Below are positions 27,120 through 35,821 of a stretch of 64,000 nt of DNA, piece by piece (the first letter of the stretch is position 1; each line of letters begins with the position of its first letter). The DNA is from Shewanella electrica (GTDB lineage: Bacteria; Pseudomonadota; Gammaproteobacteria; Enterobacterales; Shewanellaceae): assembly GCF_022321485.1 (NCBI RefSeq), contig NZ_JAKOGG010000018.1:1-64000 (forward strand), read 5' to 3'. Made by a program: the position numbers and the translations under genes. The notes beneath the pieces are model-generated. The model did not search any database and was not told where the DNA came from. It saw only the letters and a program-made list of their open reading frames with translations.

Positions 27120-28055
27120 ATGACGACCAGTCTGGCGTTGAAACTGGACAACCTAAAAAAAACCTATAAAGGCGGCGTTGAAGCGGTTAAAGGCATTGAT
27201 CTTGCCGTCGAGCAGGGGGATTTCTTCGCTTTGCTTGGCCCAAACGGTGCCGGTAAATCGACCACCATCGGCATCATTAGCTCACTGGTACATAAAACCG
27301 GCGGCAAGGTGGAGGTGTTTGGCTTCGACTTAGACCGTCAGTTAGAGCATGCCAAACTGTGCATTGGTCTGGTGCCGCAAGAGTTTAACTTCAACCAATT
27401 TGAAACGCCGTTACAGATTGTGGTTAACCAAGCGGGTTACTACGGTGTGCCACGCGCTGAAGCCTTTATTCGGGCCGAAAAATATCTTAAGCAGTTAGAC
27501 CTGTGGGAAAAACGTAACGCCGCAGCGCGCCAGCTTTCCGGCGGGATGAAACGCCGTTTGATGATCGCCCGCGCCTTGATGCACAACCCACGCTTGTTGA
27601 TCCTCGACGAGCCAACGGCGGGTGTCGATATCGAACTGCGTCGCTCGATGTGGGAATTTCTGCAGCAGATCAACGCTGAAGGTGTGACCATCATTCTGAC
27701 CACGCATTACCTTGAAGAAGCAGAGATGTTGTGTCGCAACATCGGCATTATCGATAAAGGTATTCTCGTGGAATGCACCAGCATGAAAGCGCTGCTGTCC
27801 AAGCTCGATAGAGAAACCTTTGTGCTGGATCTGGAACAGCCCGTCAGCAGCCTACCGCACTTGGGCGATATTGACGGCCGTTTGATTGATGCCACCACGC
27901 TAGAAGTCGATGTGGCGAAAGCCCAAGGGTTGAATGCGGTGTTTAACGCGCTGACCGAGCAAAATATCGAAGTGCTGTCGATGCGTAACAAAACCAACCG
28001 TCTAGAGGAGCTGTTTGTGACCTTGGTAGAAAATGCCAAAGGAGGTAAAGCATGA
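27120..28055 (+). CDS. yadG: ABC transporter ATP-binding protein YadG
   Basis: 311 aa ATPase of an ABC-2 type exporter. Walker A 'GPNGAGKST' (about 40-48), Q-loop 'LVPQEFNFNQFETP', signature 'LSGGMKRR' (about 138-145), Walker B 'LLILDEPTAGVD' (about 158-169), switch His in 'TTHYLEEAEMLC'. The position between hpt and panBC and the overlap with a YadH-type permease match E. coli yadGH. Substrate unknown. Confidence 0.92.
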   Translation: MTTSLALKLDNLKKTYKGGVEAVKGIDLAVEQGDFFALLGPNGAGKSTTIGIISSLVHKTGGKVEVFGFDLDRQLEHAKLCIGLVPQEFNFNQFETPLQIVVNQAGYYGVPRAEAFIRAEKYLKQLDLWEKRNAAARQLSGGMKRRLMIARALMHNPRLLILDEPTAGVDIELRRSMWEFLQQINAEGVTIILTTHYLEEAEMLCRNIGIIDKGILVECTSMKALLSKLDRETFVLDLEQPVSSLPHLGDIDGRLIDATTLEVDVAKAQGLNAVFNALTEQNIEVLSMRNKTNRLEELFVTLVENAKGGKA

Positions 28056-28822
28056 GAGGCCTGTACTTTATCGCCTTTAAAAGCATCTTGATTAAAGAGA
28101 TCACCCGTTTTACCCGTATCTGGGTGCAAACCTTGTTGCCGCCAGCGATCACCATGACGTTGTACTTTTTGATCTTCGGTAATCTGGTTGGCAGCCGCAT
28201 CGGTGATATGGGTGGTGTGTCGTATATGGAGTTTATCGCGCCCGGTTTGATCATGATGTCAGTGATCACTAACTCCTACTCCAACGTGGCATCGTCGTTT
28301 TTTAGTGCCAAATTCCAACGCAACTTGGAAGAGATTCTGGTAGCGCCAGTGCCGCATTGGGTGCTGATTGCCGGTTACGTGGCGGGGGGCGTTGCGCGTG
28401 GTTTGCTGGTGGGCTTGATTGTGACCTTGGTGGCGATGTTTTTTGTCGACTTCCAACCGCAACATCCATTGCTGGTTATCGTGACGGTGTTCCTCACCTC
28501 GATGCTGTTTGCACTGGGTGGGTTAATCAATGCGGTGTTTGCCCGTAGCTTTGATGATATCAGCATTATTCCTACCTTCGTGCTGACGCCGCTGACCTAT
28601 TTGGGTGGGGTGTTTTACTCGTTATCGTTGTTGCCAGACTTCTGGCTGAATGTGTCTAAGCTCAACCCTGTGGTGTACATGATCAACGTGTTCCGCTTTG
28701 GCTTCTTGGGCTTTGCTGATATCAGTGTCAGCATGTCACTCGGCATCATCGGCGTGTTCTGCATCGGCCTGTGGGGTTTGGCCTATTATCTGGTATCGCG
28801 TGGTATTGGTTTGCGGACCTAA
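28052..28822 (+). CDS. yadH: ABC-2 type transporter permease YadH
   Basis: 256 aa with six hydrophobic segments. The ABC-2 permease motif near residues 145-195, '(F)DDISIIPTFVLTPLTYLGGVFYSLSLLPDFW', is conserved. It overlaps yadG by 4 nt, forming one exporter with it. In E. coli carbonic anhydrase (can) sits between hpt and yadG; it is absent here. Confidence 0.92.
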   Translation: MRGLYFIAFKSILIKEITRFTRIWVQTLLPPAITMTLYFLIFGNLVGSRIGDMGGVSYMEFIAPGLIMMSVITNSYSNVASSFFSAKFQRNLEEILVAPVPHWVLIAGYVAGGVARGLLVGLIVTLVAMFFVDFQPQHPLLVIVTVFLTSMLFALGGLINAVFARSFDDISIIPTFVLTPLTYLGGVFYSLSLLPDFWLNVSKLNPVVYMINVFRFGFLGFADISVSMSLGIIGVFCIGLWGLAYYLVSRGIGLRT

Positions 28823-28861
28823 GCGCGGAGATCAAGTGGCGTTAGTGGCAGACTTGCTGGT

Positions 28862-29398
28862 TCAGTGCCGGTCAACATCTGCTAACGCCGCTTGTTTATG
28901 CTGCTGTAATAATTCAAGTTTGCTGTTGTTTTGTTGTAGCTGTTCATCGTAATAACGATTCAGTTGTTGCAGCTGCTGTAAATACTCGGGTGACTTGTCA
29001 CTTTCCTGCTTCCAAAACCGCTGTCTGTCTAACTTTTGCAGTTCGCTGCTTCTAATCAATTCCAAATCATTGCCGCGTTGCTGCAAGCGAAAAATCTCCT
29101 GATCGAGCTGTTTAACAAACTCCTCTTGGGTCAGCGTTTGATTGTCCAGTAGCTGTTGCAGCGGATCGCTGTCTTGCGGGTTATCGGTTACGGTAGTGAC
29201 ACCGTATTTATAATCGAGGCGGTGTTCTTGAAAATCGGTAGGGCAAGGCTGTTGGCTAAACACCACCTTGTTGTCGCGCTGGCATTTATAAAAGCTGGCG
29301 GTATCGGCGTTGGCGTCTGCAATAAGTGCAACCACCGCAATCAATACCCATCGCTGGCAGACGTGCAACCCTTTCCCTGTTGTGTGCATCTGTGTCAT
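28862..29398 (-). CDS. DUF4124-type periplasmic protein
   Basis: About 178 aa from the ATG at 29398 (no clear Shine-Dalgarno; the open frame extends to 29485). A hydrophobic signal segment (about residues 13-30) is followed by 'FYKCQRDNKVVFSQQPCP', the DUF4124 core with two Cys that likely form a disulfide. The rest is a long Gln/Leu-rich coiled coil. Probably periplasmic. The family is of unknown function, often found near cell-envelope genes. It converges on yadH. Confidence 0.7.
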   Translation of the reverse strand: MTQMHTTGKGLHVCQRWVLIAVVALIADANADTASFYKCQRDNKVVFSQQPCPTDFQEHRLDYKYGVTTVTDNPQDSDPLQQLLDNQTLTQEEFVKQLDQEIFRLQQRGNDLELIRSSELQKLDRQRFWKQESDKSPEYLQQLQQLNRYYDEQLQQNNSKLELLQQHKQAALADVDRH

Positions 29399-29520
29399 CG
29401 CAGCAATGTGATAATCTTGGGCTGATTTTGTAACAGAAAAAGCAAAAAAGAAACATATCTGCTGGTGAGACCTGTCGGAAATCATCGCAATATTAGCAGC
29501 GCTTGACCTTGGCCGAGCGT

Positions 29521-29620
29521 TTTTGCATCTAGCTTGTTTAGTTGGTTAAGTGTCAGTGGCCGCGCCTCATTTGTAACGCATTTAACTTGAACAACAATCA
29601 AATCCCAGAGTTTAGCGCCG
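29521..29620. repeat. Diverged copy of the dispersed intergenic repeat (copy C)
   Basis: About 100 bp aligns with the right half of the element at 18702-18967. Shared blocks include TTAGTTG with TTAAG/CTAAG, GGCCGCGCCTC, and ATTTAACTTGAACAA versus GTTTAATTTGAACAA. It is more diverged than copy B and lacks the terminal CAGCCCCT. It fills most of the gap between the DUF4124 gene and the panC terminator. Confidence 0.6.
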
Positions 29621-29634
29621 CTAGAAAAACGGCT

Positions 29635-29661
29635 AGAAAAAAGCCTCCACGCAGGAGGCTT
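29635..29661 (-). terminator. Rho-independent terminator of the panB-panC operon
   Basis: AAGCCTCC (29641-29648) pairs with GGAGGCTT (29654-29661). On the minus strand the stem is followed by a run of T (29640-29635). It lies 22 bp beyond the panC stop. Confidence 0.85.
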
Positions 29662-29683
29662 TCACGCTGCATATCGCGCTGAA

Positions 29684-30529
29684 TTAGCGGTTAAACGGCA
29701 GGTTATCAATCAAACGGGCTTTACCCAAGTAAGCTGCGGCCAATACCACCAACGCGTGGTCAGCATCGGTCACTGGCGCCAGCGTACTGGCTTCGCGCAC
29801 TTCAATGTAATCTGGCGTTAAACCGGCAGCAGTTAAGCTGGCTTTGCACTCGCTGATGGCGTTATCGACGTTGCCACCGGCACTGATGTGCTGTGCCAAG
29901 GCGTCCAGCGCTTGTTTTAGCGCGGGGGCTTTGGCTTTTTCATCGGCAGTGAGGTAGCCGTTACGGCTGCTCATGGCTAGGCCAGTGGCTTCACGTACCG
30001 TATCGACGCCAATCACTTCTACTGGCAGCGACAGATCTTCAACCATAGTGCGGATCACTTGCAGCTGCTGGTAATCTTTGCGGCCAAACAGCGCCATATC
30101 TGGCTGGACGATGTTAAACAGTTTACACACCACCGTTGCCACACCACGGAAGTGACCTGGGCGGGTGGCACCGCACAGCTGATTAGATATTCCCGGCACT
30201 TCGACAAAGGTTTGTTGTTCCAGCCCTTTGGGATAGATGATCTCCGGGGTTGGTACAAACAACATCTCACAGCCAGCATCGACTAACTTGGCCTGATCGG
30301 CCTCCAGTGTGCGCGGGTAGCCGTCGAGATCTTCATTTTGGCCGAACTGCAATGGGTTAACGAAAATCGATACCACCACGTGGTCAGCCCGTTGTTTGGC
30401 TTCTTTTACCAGCGTGATATGTCCTTGGTGCAGGTTGCCCATGGTGGGAACGAAAGCCACGCTTTCGCCTTGACTGCGCCAGCATTTAATACGAGCGCGG
30501 ATCTCTTCAACCTTAGCGGTGGTTAACAT
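29684..30529 (-). CDS. panC: Pantothenate synthetase
   Basis: 281 aa. Condenses pantoate with beta-alanine using ATP, the last step of pantothenate synthesis. Motifs: '[18 protein letters not shown]' (about 26-43, HIGH-like site), '[26 protein letters not shown]' (about 53-78), '[13 protein letters not shown]' (about 149-161), 'MSSRNGYL' (about 187-194, KMSKS-like). Shine-Dalgarno AGGA. It follows panB by 19 bp; panD is not in this window. Confidence 0.97.
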   Translation of the reverse strand: MLTTAKVEEIRARIKCWRSQGESVAFVPTMGNLHQGHITLVKEAKQRADHVVVSIFVNPLQFGQNEDLDGYPRTLEADQAKLVDAGCEMLFVPTPEIIYPKGLEQQTFVEVPGISNQLCGATRPGHFRGVATVVCKLFNIVQPDMALFGRKDYQQLQVIRTMVEDLSLPVEVIGVDTVREATGLAMSSRNGYLTADEKAKAPALKQALDALAQHISAGGNVDNAISECKASLTAAGLTPDYIEVREASTLAPVTDADHALVVLAAAYLGKARLIDNLPFNR

Positions 30530-30548
30530 GGTAAACGTGTCCTGCTAA

Positions 30549-31343
30549 TCAGTTAAAAATGTGCTCTTCGCTAGGGAAGGTTCCTTGCTGCACCTCTTCA
30601 ATGTAGGCGCGGATAGCAGAGCGAATTTCCCCAGTTTGCAGCAGATAGTTTTTTGAAAAACGTGGAATGTAGCCGCTAGAGATGCCCAGTACATCGTGCA
30701 TCACCAGAATTTGGCCGTCGGTATCTTTACCTGCACCGATACCAATTACTGGAATATGTACGGCGTCAGTAATCTCTTTGGCCAGTTTGGCTGGAATACA
30801 TTCCAATACAATCAGTTGCGCGCCTGCTTGTTCAAAAGCAATCGCGTCATTCAGAATACGCTTGGCGTTTTCTTCGTCACGGCCTTGCACTTTAAAGCCA
30901 CCAAAGACGTTGACAAATTGTGGTGTCAGGCCAATGTGGGCACATACCGGAATACCGCGCTCGGTGAGCTTTCTCACGGTGTCCAGCATCCACTCGCCAC
31001 CTTCCAGTTTGACCATGTTAGCGCCCGCTTGCATGAGCTTAGCGGCGTTCTCCATGCCCTGTTCTGGTGTGGCGTAAGACATAAATGGCATGTCGGCGAT
31101 CAGCAAGGCGCGGTTGGTGCCACGGCGTACACAGCGGGTGTGATAGACGATGTCATCAACGGTCACTGGCAGCGTGCTGTCGTGGCCTTGCAGTACCATC
31201 CCTAAAGAGTCACCTACTAGCAGTGCATCGATACCTTCTTCATCGAAAGCGGCGGCAAAACTAGCGTCGTAAGCGGTGAGCGATGTAAATTTTTTCCCTT
31301 CCTGCTTAAATTTCAGCAGAGTAGCAGCAGTGACTTTTGACAT
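30549..31343 (-). CDS. panB: 3-methyl-2-oxobutanoate hydroxymethyltransferase
   Basis: 264 aa. Adds a hydroxymethyl group from methylene-THF to alpha-ketoisovalerate, the first step of pantothenate synthesis. Motifs: '[35 protein letters not shown]' (about 40-74), '[12 protein letters not shown]' (about 83-94), 'MVKLEGG', 'AHIGLTPQ', '[19 protein letters not shown]' (metal and substrate sites). Operon with panC. Confidence 0.97.
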   Translation of the reverse strand: MSKVTAATLLKFKQEGKKFTSLTAYDASFAAAFDEEGIDALLVGDSLGMVLQGHDSTLPVTVDDIVYHTRCVRRGTNRALLIADMPFMSYATPEQGMENAAKLMQAGANMVKLEGGEWMLDTVRKLTERGIPVCAHIGLTPQFVNVFGGFKVQGRDEENAKRILNDAIAFEQAGAQLIVLECIPAKLAKEITDAVHIPVIGIGAGKDTDGQILVMHDVLGISSGYIPRFSKNYLLQTGEIRSAIRAYIEEVQQGTFPSEEHIFN

Positions 31344-31383
31344 AACAATAATCTTCTAATGCAAAGAGTGAACAGTGTTATAT

Positions 31384-31401
31384 GCCAACATCAATGTTGG
31401 C
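31384..31401 (-). other. Hairpin after folK
   Basis: GCCAACAT pairs with ATGTTGGC around a 2-nt loop in the 79-bp gap between folK and panB. There is no T-run on the minus strand, so termination is doubtful; it may only weaken read-through from folK into panB. Confidence 0.4.
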
Positions 31402-31422
31402 GCAACGGTTGGCTGTCGAAAC

Positions 31423-31911
31423 TTAAACTGGCGTCTGTAAAGGTTGCAACGACTGTCGCATTGCCTCGGTAATCAACGCCGCAAGCTGGGTGCCGTCTGG
31501 CAGGGTCAGCTCTGGTTCTAATTCATATAGCGGCAACAACACAAAGGCGCGTTGCTGCATATCGTAATGGGGGAGGGTTAAACGAGGGTGTTGCAGTTGC
31601 AGATCATCATACAGCAACAGATCTAAATCCAGCGTGCGCGCGCCCCAACGTTCGTGGCGTTCTCGGCCTTGAGCGATTTCAATCGCTTGTAATTGGTCGA
31701 GTAATTCGAGCGGACTCAACGCGGTACAAAAACTCGCCACCGCGTTGATATAGTCAGGTTGCTCCATGCCCGCCATCGGTTTTGACTGCACGTAGCTGGA
31801 GATGCGATAGCTAGCAGGTTCTGCCAGCGCGCACAAGGCAACGCTGGCGGCATTGAGTTGTTGCACTGGGTCTGCGAGATTCGCGCCCAGTGCGACAAAC
31901 ACCAGCGCCAT
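31423..31911 (-). CDS. folK: Dihydropteridine pyrophosphokinase (HPPK)
   Basis: 162 aa. Transfers pyrophosphate from ATP to 6-hydroxymethyl-dihydropterin in folate synthesis. Motifs: 'FVALGANL' at the N-terminus, 'PDYINAVASF' (about 52-61), 'GRERHERWGARTLDLDLLLYDD' (about 82-103, pterin and Mg sites), 'LPHYDMQQRAFVLLPL' (about 112-127). The start overlaps the pcnB stop by one nucleotide (TAATG), indicating reinitiation coupling as in E. coli. Confidence 0.96.
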   Translation of the reverse strand: MALVFVALGANLADPVQQLNAASVALCALAEPASYRISSYVQSKPMAGMEQPDYINAVASFCTALSPLELLDQLQAIEIAQGRERHERWGARTLDLDLLLYDDLQLQHPRLTLPHYDMQQRAFVLLPLYELEPELTLPDGTQLAALITEAMRQSLQPLQTPV

Positions 31912-33353
31912 TACTCACCGGCTCCGTTAGACTGCGGCTTACGCTCGCCATTGTTACGGCGAGGTGGGCGACGGCGACGTTGCTGCGCATTACGGTTGCG
32001 TTGACCGCCGCTGCGGCTGTTGTTAGCACCGTTTTGCAGCAGTTGCTTACGGGCATCATCATCGGTTTCTACAAACTGTTGCCACCATTCAGCTAACTTG
32101 GCGGTGTTGCCACCTTCGGCGATTGCGCGTAGCAACAGCAGATCATAGGCGGCACGGAATTTAGGATGTTCCAGCAGTTTGAAGGCGCGGCCATTTTTGG
32201 AGCGCTCAAAGCGTTGTTGCATCTGCCAAATATCACGTGCAGGCACACTAAAGCGGCGTGGAATGCTGATGGTTTGGCATTGCTGCTCAAACACATCGCC
32301 CATGGCGGCAAAGAAGGCGTCATATGGGCTTAAGCCACTTTCCAAGGCGATATCTTGCGCCCGCGCTTGCAGCGGATACCACAAAATTGCAGCGTAGAAG
32401 AAGGTGGGCGTGACCGCTTTATCTTCAGCAATACGCGCGTCGGTATTTTGCATCACCTCGGCCAGTAGACGCATGGCGGGGCCGTGCGGATCTTCTTTAA
32501 GCTGGGCTTCAACCAAGGGGAACAGCGGGGCAAATAGTTGATACTCTCGCAGCATACGGAAGTTCTGCACCGCTTTACCGGCGAAGAATAGCTTGAGCAC
32601 TTCTTCATACATGCGTGCAGCAGGAATATCTTTCAGCAGCGGCGCCAGCTGTTTAATTGGCGCAGCGGTGTGGCTCTCTATCTCCATGCCGAGCTTAGTG
32701 GCAAAGCGCACGGCGCGCAGCATGCGTACCGGATCTTCGCGATAGCGGGTTTCTGGATCGCCAATCAGGCGCAGTGTGCGGGCGCGCAGATCTTGAATAC
32801 CACCGCCATAGCTGCGAATGGAGTAATCACCGATGCTGTAATACAGCGCATTGACGGTAAAATCGCGGCGCTGCGCGTCTTCGTCGATGCTGCCGTAAAC
32901 GTTATCACGTAGCAGGCGACCAGATGCATTGGTCTTGGAAATCTTGTCGTCAGATTCAGTGTGATGACCACGGAAGGTGGCTACTTCGATGATTTCGCGG
33001 CCAAACATAATGTGCGCCAAACGGAAACGGCGGCCAACTAAGCGGCTATTACGGAACAGTTTTTTAATATCTTCCGGCTTAGCGTCGGTCACAACATCAA
33101 AATCTTTTGGTTGTTGTCCTAGCAGTAGATCTCGAACGCCACCACCCACTAAATAGGCTTGGTAACCCGCTTTATGCAGCCGATACAACACCTTCAGCGC
33201 ATTGTCACTGATTTGACGACGGGAGATGTCATGGCCGTCTCGGGGAATAATCTCCAAGCTTAGCTGTCCATCCTCGTGGGTAGGTTGGGAATTTTTGGCC
33301 GTCTGAGCATCGTCAAACAACTGCTTACAGAACTGCGTTATACGGCGAAAAAT
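31911..33353 (-). CDS. pcnB: Poly(A) polymerase I, with probable AUU start
   Basis: 480 aa if started at the ATT at 33353. Adds poly(A) tails to RNA 3' ends, promoting decay. Nucleotidyltransferase core: 'YLVGGGVRDLLLGQQPKDFDVVTDA' (about 57-81) with the catalytic DxD, then 'RLVGRRFRLAHIMFG', 'DPVRMLRAVRFA' and a basic Arg/Asn tail. Start choice: AGAGG lies 6 nt before ATT, and the residues from there (FRRITQFCKQLF) align with the E. coli N-terminus FTRVANFCRKVL. E. coli pcnB is known to begin at AUU. A GTG at 33377 is the alternative. Coupled to folK. Confidence 0.95.
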   Translation of the reverse strand: MFRRITQFCKQLFDDAQTAKNSQPTHEDGQLSLEIIPRDGHDISRRQISDNALKVLYRLHKAGYQAYLVGGGVRDLLLGQQPKDFDVVTDAKPEDIKKLFRNSRLVGRRFRLAHIMFGREIIEVATFRGHHTESDDKISKTNASGRLLRDNVYGSIDEDAQRRDFTVNALYYSIGDYSIRSYGGGIQDLRARTLRLIGDPETRYREDPVRMLRAVRFATKLGMEIESHTAAPIKQLAPLLKDIPAARMYEEVLKLFFAGKAVQNFRMLREYQLFAPLFPLVEAQLKEDPHGPAMRLLAEVMQNTDARIAEDKAVTPTFFYAAILWYPLQARAQDIALESGLSPYDAFFAAMGDVFEQQCQTISIPRRFSVPARDIWQMQQRFERSKNGRAFKLLEHPKFRAAYDLLLLRAIAEGGNTAKLAEWWQQFVETDDDARKQLLQNGANNSRSGGQRNRNAQQRRRRPPRRNNGERKPQSNGAGE

Positions 33354-33434
33354 GGTGCACCTCTGAATAGTTAACACAAAATCGGGTGAAAAAACTGGCG
33401 GCTATCATATACCAATTAGGGCGCAATGAGTATA

Positions 33435-34313
33435 TCAGTCGCTGACGAGTATCTCGGTTTTACGCGGAATTGCTTGCAGATCGAACTGGCTAACTGCTTG
33501 TGCCAGCATCAATTCGGGCTTGTCGAGGCTCACTGGCGCTTGCCCTAAGAAGGCTAACGCTGCTGCTAATTCAATCTGCGGCTGCTTTTTATTTAGCGCC
33601 GTGGCGTGGTTTTGTTTGGATAACTTAAACCCAGGTTTGGTCGCCGCCAGTGGCAGATGAATAAAACTCGGCGCAGTCAATCCGAGTTGCCGATACAGGG
33701 TTAATTGGCGGCAACTGGCTTCTAACAAGTCGGCACCACGGACGATCTCGGTCACGCCTTGGTAAGCATCATCGAGTACCACGGCTAATTGATAGGCGTA
33801 CAAGCCATCGCTGCGCTGAATAATATAATCTTCGGCGGCAAAGTCGGCGCTCACTTCAATACTGCCAAGCAACAGATCATCAAACTGTGCCACGGCGGCA
33901 CGGTTGTACAAGCGCACGGCGCCATCGTGTAACTGATGTTGGCGACAATGGCCGTTATACACGCCTGCCATGTTTTCTTGGATCTGCTTGCGCGTGCAGT
34001 GGCAATAGTAGGCTTCTTGTTGGGCCAATAGTTGTTGCACTGTGGCGTCGTAGGCTTCAAAACGTTGGCTTTGATACAGCGCTTGCCCATCCCACCACAG
34101 GCCGAACAGTTCGAGTGTACGGCGGATATCATCGGCAGCGCCTTCCACTTCGCGCGGTGGGTCAATATCTTCAATGCGTAACAACCACTTGCCATCGCAA
34201 GCGCGGGCACGCAGATAACTGCCAACAGCAGCAACAAGGGAACCAAAGTGAAGTGAACCAGAGGGCGACGGCGCAAAGCGGCCGATATAAGCAGCGCGAT
34301 TGTTTTGTGACAT
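33435..34313 (-). CDS. gluQ: Glutamyl-Q tRNA(Asp) synthetase
   Basis: 292 aa. Attaches glutamate to queuosine at the wobble base of tRNA-Asp. It resembles GluRS without its anticodon domain: 'GRFAPSPSGSLHFGSLVAAVGSYL' (HIGH-like HFGS, about 11-34), zinc site 'YYCHCTRKQI...YNGHC' (about 101-122), 'KLSKQNHA' (KMSKS-like). The start was set at the ATG at 34313; a TTG five codons upstream is also in frame. Between dksA and pcnB, as in E. coli. Confidence 0.95.
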   Translation of the reverse strand: MSQNNRAAYIGRFAPSPSGSLHFGSLVAAVGSYLRARACDGKWLLRIEDIDPPREVEGAADDIRRTLELFGLWWDGQALYQSQRFEAYDATVQQLLAQQEAYYCHCTRKQIQENMAGVYNGHCRQHQLHDGAVRLYNRAAVAQFDDLLLGSIEVSADFAAEDYIIQRSDGLYAYQLAVVLDDAYQGVTEIVRGADLLEASCRQLTLYRQLGLTAPSFIHLPLAATKPGFKLSKQNHATALNKKQPQIELAAALAFLGQAPVSLDKPELMLAQAVSQFDLQAIPRKTEILVSD

Positions 34314-34334
34314 GTTGTAGCTATACAAATGATG

Positions 34335-34354
34335 AGCGGGGCCTTAGCCCCGCT
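34335..34354 (-). terminator. GC-rich hairpin between dksA and gluQ
   Basis: AGCGGGGC (34335-34342) pairs perfectly with GCCCCGCT (34347-34354) around a 4-nt loop. It lies 9 bp after the dksA stop but has no T-run. It may cause partial termination or protect the dksA mRNA end while gluQ is read through. Confidence 0.5.
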
Positions 34355-34363
34355 GCGGTGTCA

Positions 34364-34810
34364 TTACTGACCAGCCATCTGTTTTTCTTTGATTTCTGCT
34401 AAGGTTTTGCAGTCAATACAAAGATCGGCAGTTGGGCGGGCTTCGAGACGACGAATACCAATTTCAACACCACATGAATCACAGAAGCCGAAATCATCGT
34501 CTTCAATCTTTTGCAGTGTTTTTTCAATCTTCTTGATCAGCTTACGTTCACGATCACGTGCACGCAGTTCTAGGCTGAACTCTTCTTCTTGGGCAGCGCG
34601 ATCGACTGGATCAGGAAAGTTTGCTGCTTCGTCCTGCATGTGCGTAACGGTGCGGTCCACCTCGTGACGCAGTTGATTACGCCAGGCTTCAAGAATGGCT
34701 TTGAAGTGATCCCGTTGTTTCGGGTTCATGTACTCCTCACCGGGTGCTTCCTGGTAAGGGCTCAAACCAGCGATTGCGAGTACACCAAGTGTTTTAGTGC
34801 CTTCAGGCAT
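34364..34810 (-). CDS. dksA: RNA polymerase-binding transcription factor DksA
   Basis: 148 aa. Works with ppGpp in the secondary channel of RNA polymerase. Nearly identical in pattern to E. coli DksA: '[11 protein letters not shown]', '[29 protein letters not shown]' coiled-coil tip with the key DxxDxA (about residues 71-77), and a four-Cys zinc finger ('FCDSC...CIDC', about 115-138). The start was set at the ATG at 34810, with AGGAG upstream; the open frame extends further, but homology stops here. Confidence 0.97.
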   Translation of the reverse strand: MPEGTKTLGVLAIAGLSPYQEAPGEEYMNPKQRDHFKAILEAWRNQLRHEVDRTVTHMQDEAANFPDPVDRAAQEEEFSLELRARDRERKLIKKIEKTLQKIEDDDFGFCDSCGVEIGIRRLEARPTADLCIDCKTLAEIKEKQMAGQ

Positions 34811-34979
34811 AACGCATCTCCTGTTTTCGTTTGCGTCATAGGGCGTCGTTTTAGAACGGCCGCTATCTATAGCAGAATATAAATTTCTAGGCAAACATTT
34901 CCCAACATCAACAGCAATATATTTGAATATGTCTGCTAAATTGCAATTCAGCCAACTTTAGTCGTATTTTCTTTTAATT

Positions 34980-35684
34980 CTAACGGATGAAGGGGACTGC
35001 TTGAGTTACCTTAAATTCGTTACAATTCAGTTCACTGCGATAAGCCAAAACTTCAACACCTGCGGCGATCGCTTCGTTGAGTAAATCTGCATAATCTTTA
35101 TCAATATGCGCCGCCGCAGCCACATTTTTTATGCCTGTATGTTGCACAATAAACAATAGCACTGCTCGCTGGCCATTTTTGACAACTTGCATCAATTCAC
35201 GCAGATGTTTTTGGCCGCGCTGGGTGACGGCATCAGGAAAATAGCCTCGGTCACCCTCCAATAATGTGGCACTTTTTACCTCAACAAAGCAGTCAGCTTC
35301 GACGCCCTGCGTCAGGTGAATATCGATGCGGCTGCGTTCCACACCATAACATACTTCTCGTTTCAACTGCTGGTAGCCCAGCAGTTCGGTGATAATGCCT
35401 GCATTTATCGCTTCTTCGGCCAACTGATTGGCGCGGCCAGTATTAATCCCTATCAAATCGCCTGTTGGCGTTTGCATCAACTCCCAAGTGCAGGCGTATT
35501 TGCGTTTGGGATTATCTGAGCGGCTAAACCACACTTGCTCGCCGGGAAATAAGCAGTTCTTCATCGAGCCGGTGTTTGGGCAGTGGATAGTGATCTGCTC
35601 ACCATTCGCTAGCGCCACGTCGGCCAAAAAACGTTTATAGCGTTGTAGTAAGCGGCCAGATTCTAGTGGTGGTTCAAACTGCAT
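34980..35684 (-). CDS. sfsA: Sugar fermentation stimulation protein SfsA
   Basis: 234 aa, full length. Motifs: '[17 protein letters not shown]', '[29 protein letters not shown]' (about 38-66), '[31 protein letters not shown]' (about 133-163). The last contains nuclease-like D/E-x-K residues. The exact molecular role is unsettled; E. coli SfsA is linked to maltose gene expression and binds DNA. Conserved upstream neighbour of dksA. Divergent from pepB. Confidence 0.95.
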   Translation of the reverse strand: MQFEPPLESGRLLQRYKRFLADVALANGEQITIHCPNTGSMKNCLFPGEQVWFSRSDNPKRKYACTWELMQTPTGDLIGINTGRANQLAEEAINAGIITELLGYQQLKREVCYGVERSRIDIHLTQGVEADCFVEVKSATLLEGDRGYFPDAVTQRGQKHLRELMQVVKNGQRAVLLFIVQHTGIKNVAAAAHIDKDYADLLNEAIAAGVEVLAYRSELNCNEFKVTQAVPFIR

Positions 35685-35821
35685 GACGCGATATGACTCA
35701 CAAGCTAATAAAAGCCATTAGCCTACCAGCGACAACCGCAAGCTACAACGCGACAAACTCGGTGCTTGGGCAATTTTGCGTTACAATAGCGCCACTATTT
35801 TTGGTGAAGGCAGGTATTCCG

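Noticed and set aside
30696-31205. 169-codon frame antisense to panB
   Set aside because: panB is certain; the antisense peptide has no recognisable features.
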